64,000 bases of DNA from Hymenobacter siberiensis (GTDB lineage Bacteria; Bacteroidota; Bacteroidia; Cytophagales; Hymenobacteraceae). This document shows, in pieces, positions 8,746 to 17,509 of the stretch. The notes under the pieces were generated by a model. It had not been told where the DNA came from. It did no database searches and worked only from the letters and a program-made list of their open reading frames with translations. The translations under genes and the position numbers were made by a program. Position 1 is the stretch's first letter; each line of letters begins with the position of its first letter. The stretch spans positions 3,782,001 through 3,846,000 of the forward strand of contig NZ_JAHLZY020000001.1 of the NCBI RefSeq assembly GCF_018967865.2. Direction: 5' to 3'.

Positions 8746-8791
8746 AAAAGAAACCGCCGTAGCGACCAAGGTAGCTACGGCGGTTTCTTTT
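8746..8791. terminator. Bidirectional terminator between DUF805 gene and lpd
   Basis: An 18-base perfect stem (8746-8763 with 8774-8791) with AAAA/TTTT ends lies between two convergent genes. Confidence 0.85.
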
Positions 8792-8807
8792 AAAATGAAC
8801 GCAGGCA

Positions 8808-10214
8808 CTACATGTGAATGGCCCGGTTCTCGGTAGCCGCCAAACAGGCTTCTTTCATGGCCTCGGCGTAGGTGGGGTGCGAGTGGCTCATGCGGGCCAC
8901 ATCCTCGGCGGAGGCGCGGAACTCCATGGCGGTCACGGCTTCGGCGATGAGGTCGGCGATGCGCGGGCCAATCATGTGCACGCCCAGGATTTCGTCGGTG
9001 GTTTTGTCGGCCAGCACCTTCACGAAGCCGTCGGTGTCGCCGCTGGCGCGGGCGCGGCCGCTGGCTTTGAAGGGGAAGCTGCCGATTTTGTAGGCCTTGC
9101 CCTGCTCCTTAAGCTGCTCCTCGGTGTAGCCCACTCCCGCTACTTCGGGCCAGGTGTACACCACGCCGGGGATGAGCAGGTAGTTGATGTGCGGCTTCTG
9201 GCCCACGATGGTTTCGGCCACGAACACGCCTTCTTCCTCGGCCTTGTGGGCCAGCATAGCCCCGCGCACCACGTCGCCGATGGCGTAGATGCCGGGCACG
9301 TTGGTTTGCAGGTGGGCATCGACCTTGATGCGGCCACGCTCTTCCATCTCGATGCCGGCGGCTTCGAGGTTGAGGCCGGCGGTGTAGGGCGCGCGGCCCA
9401 CGGCCACCAGGCAGTAGTCGCCCTCAAAGGTCACCTCCTCCCCTTTCGGGTTGAGGGCGGTCACGGTCACGCTGTCGCCCTCGCGGGTGGCACCGGTCAC
9501 TTTGTGGCTCAGAAAAAACTCGATGCCGATTTTGCCCAGCACGCGCTTCAACTCCTTGCCCAGACCGCGGTCCATGGTTGGGATGAGCGAATCGAGGAAC
9601 TCCACCACCGATACTTTCGCGCCGAGGCGGGCGTAGATGGAGGCCATTTCGAGGCCAATTACGCCGCCGCCAATTACGACCATGTGCCGAGGCACTTCGC
9701 GGATGTTCAGGGCCTCGGTGCTGGTGATAATGCGCTCCTTGTCCTGGGCGATGAACGGCAGCACCGTGGGCTTGGAGCCGGTGGCGATGATGACATTTTT
9801 GGTTTCGATGGTCTGAGGCTCGCCGCCCGCGATGGGCGCGATGCTGATGTGGGTTTTATCCACGAACGAGCCGAGACCTTGCAGCACGTCGATTTTGTTC
9901 TTCTTCATCAGGTAGCCGATGCCTTCCACGTTGGCCTTCACCACGCCGGCCTTGCGGTCAATCATGCGGTTCATGTCCACCGTCAGGTTGTCGAGGCCGA
10001 TGCCGTGCTCGGCAAACACCGAATGAGCATTATGGTAGTGCTCGGACGAATCGAGCAGGGCTTTGCTGGGGATGCAGCCCACGTTGAGGCAGGTGCCGCC
10101 CAGGGTGGGGTATTTCTCGATGAGGGCCGTTTTGAGGCCCAGCTGGGCGCAGCGGATGGCGGCTACATAGCCGCCCGGACCGGAGCCGATGACGGTGACG
10201 TCGTATTGATTCAT
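8808..10214 (-). CDS. lpdA: Dihydrolipoyl dehydrogenase (E3)
   Basis: FAD flavoprotein that reoxidises dihydrolipoamide with NAD+ in 2-oxoacid dehydrogenase complexes and the glycine cleavage system. ATG 10214 gives MNQYDVTVIGSGPGGYVAA, so the FAD-binding GxGxxG is at residues 10-15. The redox pair is in GGTCLNVGCIPSK (Cys42, Cys47). An NAD-binding GGGVIGLEMASIYARLG follows, then the second FAD motif (YAIGDV), and the C-terminal active-site pair HSHPTYAEA. It is 468 residues, the usual length. sucB and sucA are 10 kb away rather than adjacent, so this E3 probably serves several complexes. Confidence 0.95.
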   Translation of the reverse strand: MNQYDVTVIGSGPGGYVAAIRCAQLGLKTALIEKYPTLGGTCLNVGCIPSKALLDSSEHYHNAHSVFAEHGIGLDNLTVDMNRMIDRKAGVVKANVEGIGYLMKKNKIDVLQGLGSFVDKTHISIAPIAGGEPQTIETKNVIIATGSKPTVLPFIAQDKERIITSTEALNIREVPRHMVVIGGGVIGLEMASIYARLGAKVSVVEFLDSLIPTMDRGLGKELKRVLGKIGIEFFLSHKVTGATREGDSVTVTALNPKGEEVTFEGDYCLVAVGRAPYTAGLNLEAAGIEMEERGRIKVDAHLQTNVPGIYAIGDVVRGAMLAHKAEEEGVFVAETIVGQKPHINYLLIPGVVYTWPEVAGVGYTEEQLKEQGKAYKIGSFPFKASGRARASGDTDGFVKVLADKTTDEILGVHMIGPRIADLIAEAVTAMEFRASAEDVARMSHSHPTYAEAMKEACLAATENRAIHM

Positions 10215-10244
10215 GAGGGGATATTCTATGATTGTACGCTCGTG

Positions 10245-10252
10245 CGAAGGTA
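10245..10252 (-). promoter_or_regulatory. Candidate -7 element upstream of lpd
   Basis: On the minus strand TACCTTCG matches TAnnTTTG at seven of eight positions and ends 30 bases before the lpd ATG. No clear -33 box was seen. Confidence 0.3.
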
Positions 10253-10300
10253 CGGCACAGCGCATGCGGGTGGGGCGGTTTTGAGGGTTGGGCCGAATAA

Positions 10301-10406
10301 AAGAACGGTCATGCTGAGCGCAGTCGAAGCATCTCGCTCGCATCGTTGAACGATTGAGTTACTACAACAGGCGAGATGCTTCGGCTGCGCTCAGCATGAC
10401 GTTCTT
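10301..10406. repeat. Imperfect inverted repeat, dispersed palindrome
   Basis: The left arm at 10301-10337 (AAGAACGGTCATGCTGAGCG...) and the right arm at 10371-10406 (ending ...CGCTCAGCATGACGTTCTT) pair over ~36 bases with a few mismatches. The 'ACGGTCATGC' core recurs in the palindrome at 30311-30393, so these belong to one repeat class. Confidence 0.65.
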
Positions 10407-10418
10407 CTTGATTTTCGC

Positions 10419-11620
10419 TACCCTACCCTACTATTTTTAGTAATTGATTTTTAGCAAGTTGCCTCGTAATCCAGTTCGGTAGCGTTTCAACCAAGCGGGC
10501 CAATGGGTCCTCGGGCAGGGTCAGCGGGCGGGCGAGTTGGCGGAGCAGATTGAGGCCGTGGCGGCTCAGGCTGGCGGCCCGGTAGCCGTGGTTTTTGCGG
10601 GCAATGGGCTGGCGGCCGCCGTGGGCGGCCGCGCCCACGCCCAGACAAAACGCGTAGGCCAGGCTGACCAGGGCCACGAGCTTGCGCAGCTTTTGGAAAC
10701 AGCGCAAGTGGGTGGCTTCCAGGTTAAAGCCCCGCCCTTTCAGATTTTGAAAGCATTGCTCAATCGTCCAGCGCTTGGCATAGAGTTGCTCGAGGTGGTT
10801 CAGGCCGGCCGTGGCAAACAGGAAGACAAACGCGTCCGCCGCCACGGCCTCGACCCAGACCTGCCCCCAAACCCCGTCGACCTGCACGTGAGCGAAGCGG
10901 CGCACCTGCCCCGGCACCAGGCCCAGGTCGGCCACGGCCTGCCGCCGGCCGTCGGCGTGGGTCAGGCAGTGGTGCTTGGGCAGGCGCATGACAAAATTAA
11001 GCCCGTTGTCTTTGAGCCACTTGAGCCACGCATGGCCGACAAATTCCCGGTCGCCCACGACCAAGCCGATGCGGTCTTTGCCCAGCAAGGCCACGCATTT
11101 TTCGAGCACGGCGATGCGGTCGGCGGCGTTGGAGTTGCCGCTGCGGTTGTCGAGCAGGTGCCAATAAAGGGGCACGTGGACCTCGCCCGTGCCGACGGTG
11201 ACGAGCAGGATGTTCACCTGGCACTGGCCGAAGTCCCACTCCGTGCGGTCGAGGCATAAGCGCAGCTTGCCTTGCGCAGGCAACAAACTCAGTAAAAGCT
11301 TGGCCACCAGTACGTAATTGAGGTCTACTTCGCGGAAAAAGTCCTGAATGCGCGTTTCGTTCGAGGCGGGCTTGGCCGCGTCATTGAGGTGCTGGGCCAC
11401 CTCGCCGAATTGCACGTTGCGGCTCTTTATCAGGCCAAGAATAAACTGGCCCACAAACTTTTGGCGGGACAAGTGGCCCACAAACGGGGCCTGTTGCAAA
11501 AGCGTCGTAATTTTAGCGGCGAAGTGTTGCTTCACGGGGCAGAACGGGTTTTTGGTGGTGTCGTAACCCCAAAGGTCGGGCTGCCCCGTTTTTGTACCTG
11601 AAAAATAGTAGGGTAGAGTA
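10419..11620 (-). mobile_element. Complete IS4-type insertion sequence
   Basis: Terminal inverted repeats of 20 bases with one mismatch: TACCCTACCCTACTATTTTT at 10419-10438 and its inverse at 11601-11620. The element is flanked by a direct repeat GATTTTCGC at 10410-10418 and 11621-11629, the expected target duplication. If TA(C) is counted with the duplication it is 11-12 bases, the usual IS4-family size, so the exact ends are uncertain by a few bases. The only gene is an intact transposase whose stop codon lies inside the left repeat. It sits between lpd and the M1 peptidase gene. Confidence 0.85.
10423..11535 (-). CDS. IS4-type DDE transposase
   Basis: A 370-residue transposase with an RNase-H-like DDE core. 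The first Asp is in LCLDRTEWDFG (about residue 95), the second in VVGDREFVG, and the Glu is in YAKRWTIEQCFQNLKGRG, which fits the IS4-family Y(2)R(3)E(6)K signature exactly. The N-terminus carries the small helical region typical of this group (FVGHLSRQKF...). The frame is complete and framed by inverted repeats and a target duplication, so the element could still be active. Confidence 0.92.
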   Translation of the reverse strand: MKQHFAAKITTLLQQAPFVGHLSRQKFVGQFILGLIKSRNVQFGEVAQHLNDAAKPASNETRIQDFFREVDLNYVLVAKLLLSLLPAQGKLRLCLDRTEWDFGQCQVNILLVTVGTGEVHVPLYWHLLDNRSGNSNAADRIAVLEKCVALLGKDRIGLVVGDREFVGHAWLKWLKDNGLNFVMRLPKHHCLTHADGRRQAVADLGLVPGQVRRFAHVQVDGVWGQVWVEAVAADAFVFLFATAGLNHLEQLYAKRWTIEQCFQNLKGRGFNLEATHLRCFQKLRKLVALVSLAYAFCLGVGAAAHGGRQPIARKNHGYRAASLSRHGLNLLRQLARPLTLPEDPLARLVETLPNWITRQLAKNQLLKIVG

Positions 11621-11628
11621 GATTTTCG

Positions 11629-13299
11629 CTACTCCACCAGCACGCCGATGTAGTAGTTGAACGTGTCCACTTCCAGCGTTTCCCTGGTTGCCCCCGCCAA
11701 CTCTTTCATCTCCGCAAACTTGGTCGTAGGCGTGATAAACTGATACTCGCCGCCTTTCAGGCACACCCGCACCGGCATATCGAACTTGTCAACGTCGGCC
11801 ACCCAACGAGCTAGGGTCTTGCCATCTTCGAAGCGGATTTCCAGCACCGGCAGGCTGCGGTGGCGCAGGTATTGGTCGAAGATTTTGGTGAAGTCCCGGC
11901 CACTTTCCCGATTGAAGTAGTCGATAATTTGCTGACCGGTCACGGTCTGGTGGTAGAATTTGGCCGAGAGGCCGCGCAGCAGCTGCCGCCACTTCGCATC
12001 GTCGTTGAGAACGGTGCGGATAGTGTTCAGCATCATGCTGCCCTTGTCGTACATATCACCGGAGCCTTCCTTGTTCACGCCGAAGGGGCCGATGATGGGG
12101 CCATCGTTTGAGATGTTGCGACGCTGGCCGTGGATGTATTCCTGGCCGGCCTGCTTGCCGAACTGGCTTTCCACAAACAGGGCTTCGGAGTAGGTGGTGA
12201 AGCTTTCGTGCACCCACATATCGGCAATATCCTGGCTGGTGATGTTGTTGCCGAACCACTCGTGGCCACTTTCGTGGATGATAATGAAGTCCCACTTCAA
12301 GCCCCAGCCGGTGTTGCTGCGGTCTTTGCCCAGATAGCCGTTTTGGTACTTGTTGCCGTAGGCCACGGCGCTCTGGTGCTCCATGCCAAGGTGGGGAGCA
12401 TCGATGAGCTTGTAGCCGTCGCGGTAAAAAGGGTAAGGGCCGAACCAGTGCTCCATGCTTTTGAGCATAGGTTTCACGTTGGCTTCGAACTGGGTTTTGG
12501 CTTTAGCCAGGTTTTCGGGCAGCACCCAGTAGTCGAGCGTGAGGGGGCCTTTTTCGCCCTGGTACACGTCGGAAAAGTGCTTGAAGCTGCCCACGTTCAG
12601 AGCCACATCGTAGTTGTTGATGGGGTTGGTGACGGCCCAATCGAAGCGGGTGTAGCCATTTTTGAGTTTGGTGGTGCGGCGCAGGCGGCCGTTCGACACA
12701 TCGCGCAGGCCGGTGGGCACGCTGATGCTGATGAGCATGGAATCAACCTCATCGGCCTGCTGGTCTTTGGTGGGCCACCAGATGCTGGCCCCCGTACCCT
12801 GGCAGGCGGTGGCAATCCAAGGCCGGCCAGCGGCATCCTGGGCGAAGACCATCCCGCCATCCCAGGGAGCTTTTTTGGCCACCGTAGGGTTGCCGGAGTA
12901 GTACACCGTGAACTCGTCGCGGCTGCCTTTGGCAATGGCCTGGGGAAAGGTGACGAACACGGCATTGGCCTCGCGGGTGAAGGGTAATTCCCGACCCCGG
13001 TACAGCACTTTTTCCACCTTCAGGTTGGCAAACAGGTCGAACTGCAGCCGCGTGAAATCCCGCGTGGCGGTGAATCGGAACAGGTTGGAGCCGCTGATAA
13101 ACCGCTGGGCCGGGTCCAGCTGCACATCGAGGTGGTAGTAATTGAGGTCGTAGCAGGTGCGGAGCGGGGTTTGGCCGCCGCGCAGGGAATCGGCGCGGGT
13201 GAAGGCTTCGGGCTGGGCCTGCAGGAGCTGGGCGACGGCGGGTTGCAGGGTCGCTAGCAATAACAGCAGCGGAAGGAGCAGCTTCATTGGGTTCATCAT
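11629..13299 (-). CDS. Secreted M1 family (gluzincin) metallopeptidase
   Basis: A zinc aminopeptidase-type enzyme of 556 residues acting outside the cytoplasm. I chose MMNPMKLLLPLLLLLATLQP at 13299, which gives a good signal peptide. The N-terminal beta-sandwich domain covers about 30-240, then the catalytic domain with GMEHQ in place of the GxMEN exopeptidase motif. The zinc site is HESGH (His342, Glu343, His346) with Glu365 as third ligand in WVHESF, the exact HEXXH-X18-E spacing. The family removes N-terminal residues from peptides. The IS element ends only eight bases beyond the stop codon, so any native terminator here may have been displaced. Confidence 0.92.
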   Translation of the reverse strand: MMNPMKLLLPLLLLLATLQPAVAQLLQAQPEAFTRADSLRGGQTPLRTCYDLNYYHLDVQLDPAQRFISGSNLFRFTATRDFTRLQFDLFANLKVEKVLYRGRELPFTREANAVFVTFPQAIAKGSRDEFTVYYSGNPTVAKKAPWDGGMVFAQDAAGRPWIATACQGTGASIWWPTKDQQADEVDSMLISISVPTGLRDVSNGRLRRTTKLKNGYTRFDWAVTNPINNYDVALNVGSFKHFSDVYQGEKGPLTLDYWVLPENLAKAKTQFEANVKPMLKSMEHWFGPYPFYRDGYKLIDAPHLGMEHQSAVAYGNKYQNGYLGKDRSNTGWGLKWDFIIIHESGHEWFGNNITSQDIADMWVHESFTTYSEALFVESQFGKQAGQEYIHGQRRNISNDGPIIGPFGVNKEGSGDMYDKGSMMLNTIRTVLNDDAKWRQLLRGLSAKFYHQTVTGQQIIDYFNRESGRDFTKIFDQYLRHRSLPVLEIRFEDGKTLARWVADVDKFDMPVRVCLKGGEYQFITPTTKFAEMKELAGATRETLEVDTFNYYIGVLVE

Positions 13300-13395
13300 G
13301 CAAAACAACAACAGCAATCTGCAAGGCCGGCGTTTCGGGAGCGCAAACTTTGTGGCAGACGGGGCGGTATGGCTTGGGACAGCGGGACGGCGGCG

Positions 13396-13403
13396 TAATT
13401 TTG
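13396..13403 (+). promoter_or_regulatory. Candidate -7 element upstream of the EamA gene
   Basis: TAATTTTG is an exact TAnnTTTG match, 20 bases before the ATG at 13424. A weak TTGG lies ~19 bases further upstream. Confidence 0.4.
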
Positions 13404-13423
13404 CGGCACTATTACTTCTATTT

Positions 13424-14401
13424 ATGTCTGATTCTGGTTCGGCTGCGCCTTCGCGGGCCGCGTTATTCACGGCCTTTGCGCTGGTTTATCTTATTTGGGG
13501 CTCCACTTATCTGGTTATGAAGTTTGCCGTGGCCAGCATGCCGCCGCTGCTCATGGCCGGCACGCGCTACGGCATTGCGGGAGGGCTACTCTACGGGTTT
13601 ATGCGCTGGCGCGGCGAGCCGGCCCCTACCCTCCAGGGCTGGGGCTACGCGGCCATAATCGGCGTTTGCCTGCTGGGCTTCGGCAATGGCGGTACCACGT
13701 TTGGCGTACTGTATTTGCCCAGCGGCATCACGGCGCTGCTGGTGGCCACGGTGCCCATGTTTCTGGCGGTACTGGGCTGGCTGAGCGGCATTGCGCCCCG
13801 GCCCACCAAGTGGGTAGCCCTGGGGCTGGGCGCGGGCATGGCCGGCATGTACCTGCTGGCCGCCCACCCCGCCGCCACCCCCGTGAAACAGCCCGGCCAC
13901 ACGGGCCTGGGCATGAGCATTGTGCTGGTGGCCGCGCTGGTGTGGTCCATCGGCTCGCTCTATGCCAAAAACCACCGGCCTACCCCGTCGCCCTTCGCCT
14001 CGGGCGGCATGCAAATGCTGTGCGGCGGCATTGCCATGCTGCTGCTGGGCCTGGGCCGGGGCGAAGCCTCGGGTTTCGAGCTGGCCCAGGTGACGACCAA
14101 GTCGTGGTTGGCGTATGCCTACCTGGTCACGTTTGGCTCCATTGTGGCCTTTTCGGCTTATATCTGGCTGTTGCGCGTGGTCGAGCCCGCCCTGGCCGGC
14201 ACCTACGCCTTTGTGAACCCGGTGGTGGCCGTGCTGCTGGGCTGGGCCTTCGCCGGCGAAATCCTCAACCCCCAAATGCTTATCGGCGCGGGCCTGATTG
14301 TGCTGGCCGTGGTGCTGGTGCTGCTGGGTGGTCGCCGTAAAGTGGCGGTAACAGCTCCAGTAGCCCTAGCTCCGGCACCCGAAACATCCGTGGCTTCCTG
14401 A
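13424..14401 (+). CDS. EamA/DMT family exporter (YedA-like)
   Basis: This 325-residue integral membrane protein of the drug/metabolite transporter superfamily has about ten hydrophobic segments in two EamA repeats (residues ~10-145 and ~165-300). The first repeat shows LVYLIWGSTYLVMKFAV and the second ends with VEPALAGTYAFVNPVVAVLLGW, both characteristic of YedA/RhaT-like members. The substrate cannot be told from sequence. I use ATG 13424 (MSDSGSAAPSRAALFTAF) because the upstream extension overlaps the divergent M1 peptidase gene and is not membrane-like. Confidence 0.92.
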   Translation: MSDSGSAAPSRAALFTAFALVYLIWGSTYLVMKFAVASMPPLLMAGTRYGIAGGLLYGFMRWRGEPAPTLQGWGYAAIIGVCLLGFGNGGTTFGVLYLPSGITALLVATVPMFLAVLGWLSGIAPRPTKWVALGLGAGMAGMYLLAAHPAATPVKQPGHTGLGMSIVLVAALVWSIGSLYAKNHRPTPSPFASGGMQMLCGGIAMLLLGLGRGEASGFELAQVTTKSWLAYAYLVTFGSIVAFSAYIWLLRVVEPALAGTYAFVNPVVAVLLGWAFAGEILNPQMLIGAGLIVLAVVLVLLGGRRKVAVTAPVALAPAPETSVAS

Positions 14402-14426
14402 CATCCTTCCTGCTGATAATCAGCCA

Positions 14427-14810
14427 TCATCGGATACGGCCGGGGCGGCGGGGCGAGGGCCGAACGGCTGGTGCCCGGCGCGGCCCATGCGGCAGCGGCG
14501 GCAGGTACATGCGCCGGTGCCGGTCAATCAGGAGCCAGGGTTGCGGCCCCCGGTAGCCCACCACTATCCCGTGGAAATGGCCGGGCCAGTACACCACCTG
14601 AAATTCGGGAATGCAAACCCAGGTATTACCCCGAAACACAAAAAAGCAGCGGTTGGCCAAATCGTAGTAAGCCTGCGCCTCGGGAATGTAGTAGTACTGC
14701 GTGCCCACCGGGGTGGGCGGCCCCCAAAGTGGCGGCCCTACCTGCACCACCACCTGCCCCCGGGCGGCCAGCGCCCACCACAAAGCTGCGCCTATCAGAA
14801 AGTATCTCAT
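14427..14810 (-). CDS. Small secreted Tyr/Pro-rich protein
   Basis: This 127-residue protein begins with a signal peptide (MRYFLIGAALWWALAARGQ). The mature region is rich in Tyr, Trp, Pro and Gly (YYYIPEAQAYYDL, WPGHFHGIVVGYRGPQPWL), with a basic Pro/Arg tail. Small proteins of this look are common in Bacteroidota envelopes and lack a known function. Convergent with the EamA gene, 25 bases between stops. Confidence 0.55.
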   Translation of the reverse strand: MRYFLIGAALWWALAARGQVVVQVGPPLWGPPTPVGTQYYYIPEAQAYYDLANRCFFVFRGNTWVCIPEFQVVYWPGHFHGIVVGYRGPQPWLLIDRHRRMYLPPLPHGPRRAPAVRPSPRRPGRIR

Positions 14811-14927
14811 TGTCGGACGAGGTAGAGTGTTGCCTGAATTTCGGCCGGTTTGGCGGCTATTCCGATGAGCCGGCTCAGGCCAACCGATGACTGATATCAG
14901 TGGGCGCGCGCGGCCGCCGGTAGTGCC

Positions 14928-16283
14928 TTAATCGGTTAGCGTACCGGTAACGCGCTGGTATTCAAGACGAGCAATAAGGAAATCGTACACGGCCTGCAGA
15001 TACTCCCGTTGCGCCTGCTGGCGCGTTGCTTCGGCGGCGAGCACTTCGCGGCCCAGGGCGCGCCCCGCTTGTTGGCGCAGCGCTGTCAGCTCGGCACTAC
15101 GGGCCGTCACGGCTATATTTTCTTCCTTCACCTGCACAGTTTGCCAGGCTAGCTGCAGCTGCGTGCGGGCATTCGCCACTTCGTAGCCAATGGTTTGCTG
15201 CAGGTCAGCCTGGCGGTTACGGGCCTGCTGCTGGCGCAGGCGCTGGGTTTCGAGGCGAGTGGCACGAGCCGACCCGTCGAGTAGTGGCACGCTGGCCTGC
15301 ACGGCCGCGTAGGCATTGCCAAACCAGCGGCCCAGGTGCAGGGTTTGCAGGAAATTATCGTTGAAGCCATTGGCGCCCAGGTAGCCCGTCAGGCCCACGG
15401 TGGGCCGATAGCCGCGGCGCTCGGCGCTCAAATTGGCCGCAGCGAGGTCGGCATTCAGCTGCTCCTGCCGGAATTCGGGCCGCCGCTGTAGAGCTGGCGG
15501 GGTCTCCTGCCAGGCGGTGGTATCGGCATAGCGGCGCAATAGCTGGGGCAGCGAATCGGTGAGCTGGAGGTTGGCGACGTAGTTGGGTGGCAGGCCCAGC
15601 GTGGCCAGCAAGTGCTGCTTGCTCAGGCCAATGTACTGCTGGGCAACGGCCTGTGCCAGAGACGCGTTGCGCTGGGCCAGATGGGCCTGGTCTACCTCGT
15701 TGGCCAGGGCGCGGCCGACCTGCTGGCGGGCAGCCAGGTCGCGGTAGGCGGCCTGGGCTCGCACCGCATCTGCTCGGGCAAAGGCCAGCTGGGTTTCGCG
15801 CAGCAACGCTTCGTAGTAGGCCTGACTCACGGCTACCACCAAAGCTACCCGCCCCTGCCAACTCGCATTGGCGGCCAGCTGCTGCGTGAGGGCGGCTACC
15901 GGCCTCTGGGCCAGGGCATTGGCATCGTAGAGAGGTTGGTTGAAGGTGAGGCCGGCGCTGGCCTGATACACCGTACCAAAACTAACCGGCACCCGCTCGC
16001 CCGATGTGGGGTTGGCGAAGTTGGGGATAATGCTGGTAGGCAAAATAATGTTGTAGCGCAGGTCGGTAGCTGCGCCGAGCTTAGGAGCGTACAGGCCCCG
16101 CACGGCCCGGGCGGCCTGGGCGGCTACCTGCTCCTCCAGCTGCAGGTTCTGGTAGCTACCCCGGCTTACCTGGGCCAGCGCCAGTGCTCGCGGCAGGCTC
16201 AGGCGCAGTGGCCCGGCCGGCTGCGCCTGCCCCCAACCAGGGGAGGTGCCGAAGAATACAACCAAGAGCCAAAGTCGCCGCAT
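14928..16283 (-). CDS. TolC family outer membrane efflux protein
   Basis: Outer-membrane channel subunit of a tripartite exporter. The 451-residue protein has a signal peptide (to about residue 21), then two OEP repeats dominated by long Ala/Gln-rich helices (for example LAQRNASLAQAVAQQYIG and RLETQRLRQQQARNRQAD). It is the last gene of a four-gene operon: ABC ATPase, membrane-fusion adaptor, permease, TolC. The 15-base gap after the permease indicates co-transcription. Confidence 0.9.
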   Translation of the reverse strand: MRRLWLLVVFFGTSPGWGQAQPAGPLRLSLPRALALAQVSRGSYQNLQLEEQVAAQAARAVRGLYAPKLGAATDLRYNIILPTSIIPNFANPTSGERVPVSFGTVYQASAGLTFNQPLYDANALAQRPVAALTQQLAANASWQGRVALVVAVSQAYYEALLRETQLAFARADAVRAQAAYRDLAARQQVGRALANEVDQAHLAQRNASLAQAVAQQYIGLSKQHLLATLGLPPNYVANLQLTDSLPQLLRRYADTTAWQETPPALQRRPEFRQEQLNADLAAANLSAERRGYRPTVGLTGYLGANGFNDNFLQTLHLGRWFGNAYAAVQASVPLLDGSARATRLETQRLRQQQARNRQADLQQTIGYEVANARTQLQLAWQTVQVKEENIAVTARSAELTALRQQAGRALGREVLAAEATRQQAQREYLQAVYDFLIARLEYQRVTGTLTD

Positions 16284-16298
16284 AGTCAGAGAAAGGAA

Positions 16299-17420
16299 TT
16301 AGCCGCGAAAAACACTGGCGGGCTCCACCCCGCTGATGCGCCGAATGGCAAATACTGCCCCGCCCATGCTAATGAGCAGCGTGATGCCCAAAAATGCCCC
16401 CCGCAGCACCCAGGGGTAGCTAAATAGCACCCCCGATTTACCAATCCCGAAACGGAAGCCTTCAATCAGGGCATAGCCCAGGCCGAAGCCTACCACCGCA
16501 AAAATCAGCGCCTGGAGCAATATAAGCCGTGCCACGTAGCCATTGGAAGCCCCGATGGCCTTGAGCGTGCCATAGTCCTTGAGGCGGTCGATAGCAGCCG
16601 AATAAAGCGTCAGCCCGATGATAAAAAAACCGGATATCACTGCAAAGGCAATCAGCGAGCCGAAGCTGACGGCAATACCGGAGGTACCGAGCACCGTTTT
16701 TTTGGTCGCCAGGGCAAAGTCGCGGGGCCGCCAGGCCCGCACGCCATAGAGGCTGCGATTGATGCGGTCGCGCACCACAATGGGGTCGGCCCCCGGCTGC
16801 ACATCCACCAGCACGGCACTGAGCTGGGTGGTGGGCACATTACCCAGGTAACGCGCCCGCTCCAAAGTGGTGAACAGGTACACCGCCCCGAAACCGCGCA
16901 GGCCCTTGCTCATGGTAGCCAGGTACACGCGCTTGCCCCCAATCTCAAATACCGAGCCCACGCTGCTTCCGCCCAGGGTTTTGCGGTCGAACTGGTCGAA
17001 GCTCATCGCTCCGTCCGGTATCAGGTCGGCAAAAGCGCCCTGCACCAGTTCCTTCGGCCCAGCCCGAAACAATGGGGCCTCGGAACCAATAATTTGTACG
17101 CCGGCGCTGGTGCCGTTGGGAAAACTGGCCGCGCCCCCAGCCACCACCAACGCATAGGCCCGGCGCACGCCCGGCAAACTACCCACTTCGCGCAGCAGAC
17201 GAATATCTAGCTTGGCCAGGGCATTTACATTGGTCGTGCGGTTATCGACCACCCACAGGTCGGTCGCGGTATTATCGACCAGACTCGACATGGCATTGGT
17301 CAGGAACACGAACACGCCGCTTTGCTGCCCCACCAAAAACAGGCTGATGATAATGCCCAGCAGCGTACCAATACTCTTGGCCTTATCGTAGCGAATAAAT
17401 TGCAGGGCAATGTGCAGCAT
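16299..17420 (-). CDS. ABC transporter permease, DevC/MacB-like (FtsX domain)
   Basis: The 373-residue membrane subunit has one N-terminal segment (about 18-40), a ~200-residue periplasmic domain and three C-terminal segments with the FtsX domain (about 255-370; DYGTLKAIGASNGYVARLILLQ is the cytoplasmic coupling region). The length and arrangement fit the DevC subfamily of type VII ABC systems, which use mechanical energy to push substrates through a TolC duct. The substrate is unknown. Followed closely by the TolC gene; the adaptor gene lies 89 bases upstream. Confidence 0.9.
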   Translation of the reverse strand: MLHIALQFIRYDKAKSIGTLLGIIISLFLVGQQSGVFVFLTNAMSSLVDNTATDLWVVDNRTTNVNALAKLDIRLLREVGSLPGVRRAYALVVAGGAASFPNGTSAGVQIIGSEAPLFRAGPKELVQGAFADLIPDGAMSFDQFDRKTLGGSSVGSVFEIGGKRVYLATMSKGLRGFGAVYLFTTLERARYLGNVPTTQLSAVLVDVQPGADPIVVRDRINRSLYGVRAWRPRDFALATKKTVLGTSGIAVSFGSLIAFAVISGFFIIGLTLYSAAIDRLKDYGTLKAIGASNGYVARLILLQALIFAVVGFGLGYALIEGFRFGIGKSGVLFSYPWVLRGAFLGITLLISMGGAVFAIRRISGVEPASVFRG

Positions 17421-17509
17421 TAGGCGGAATATTAATTTGATTTACAATGCCTTACTTCTTTAAAAAAACCTTTTTAGCAGCCAAAACGCTGGGCTAATGA
17501 TGCGCTTTT

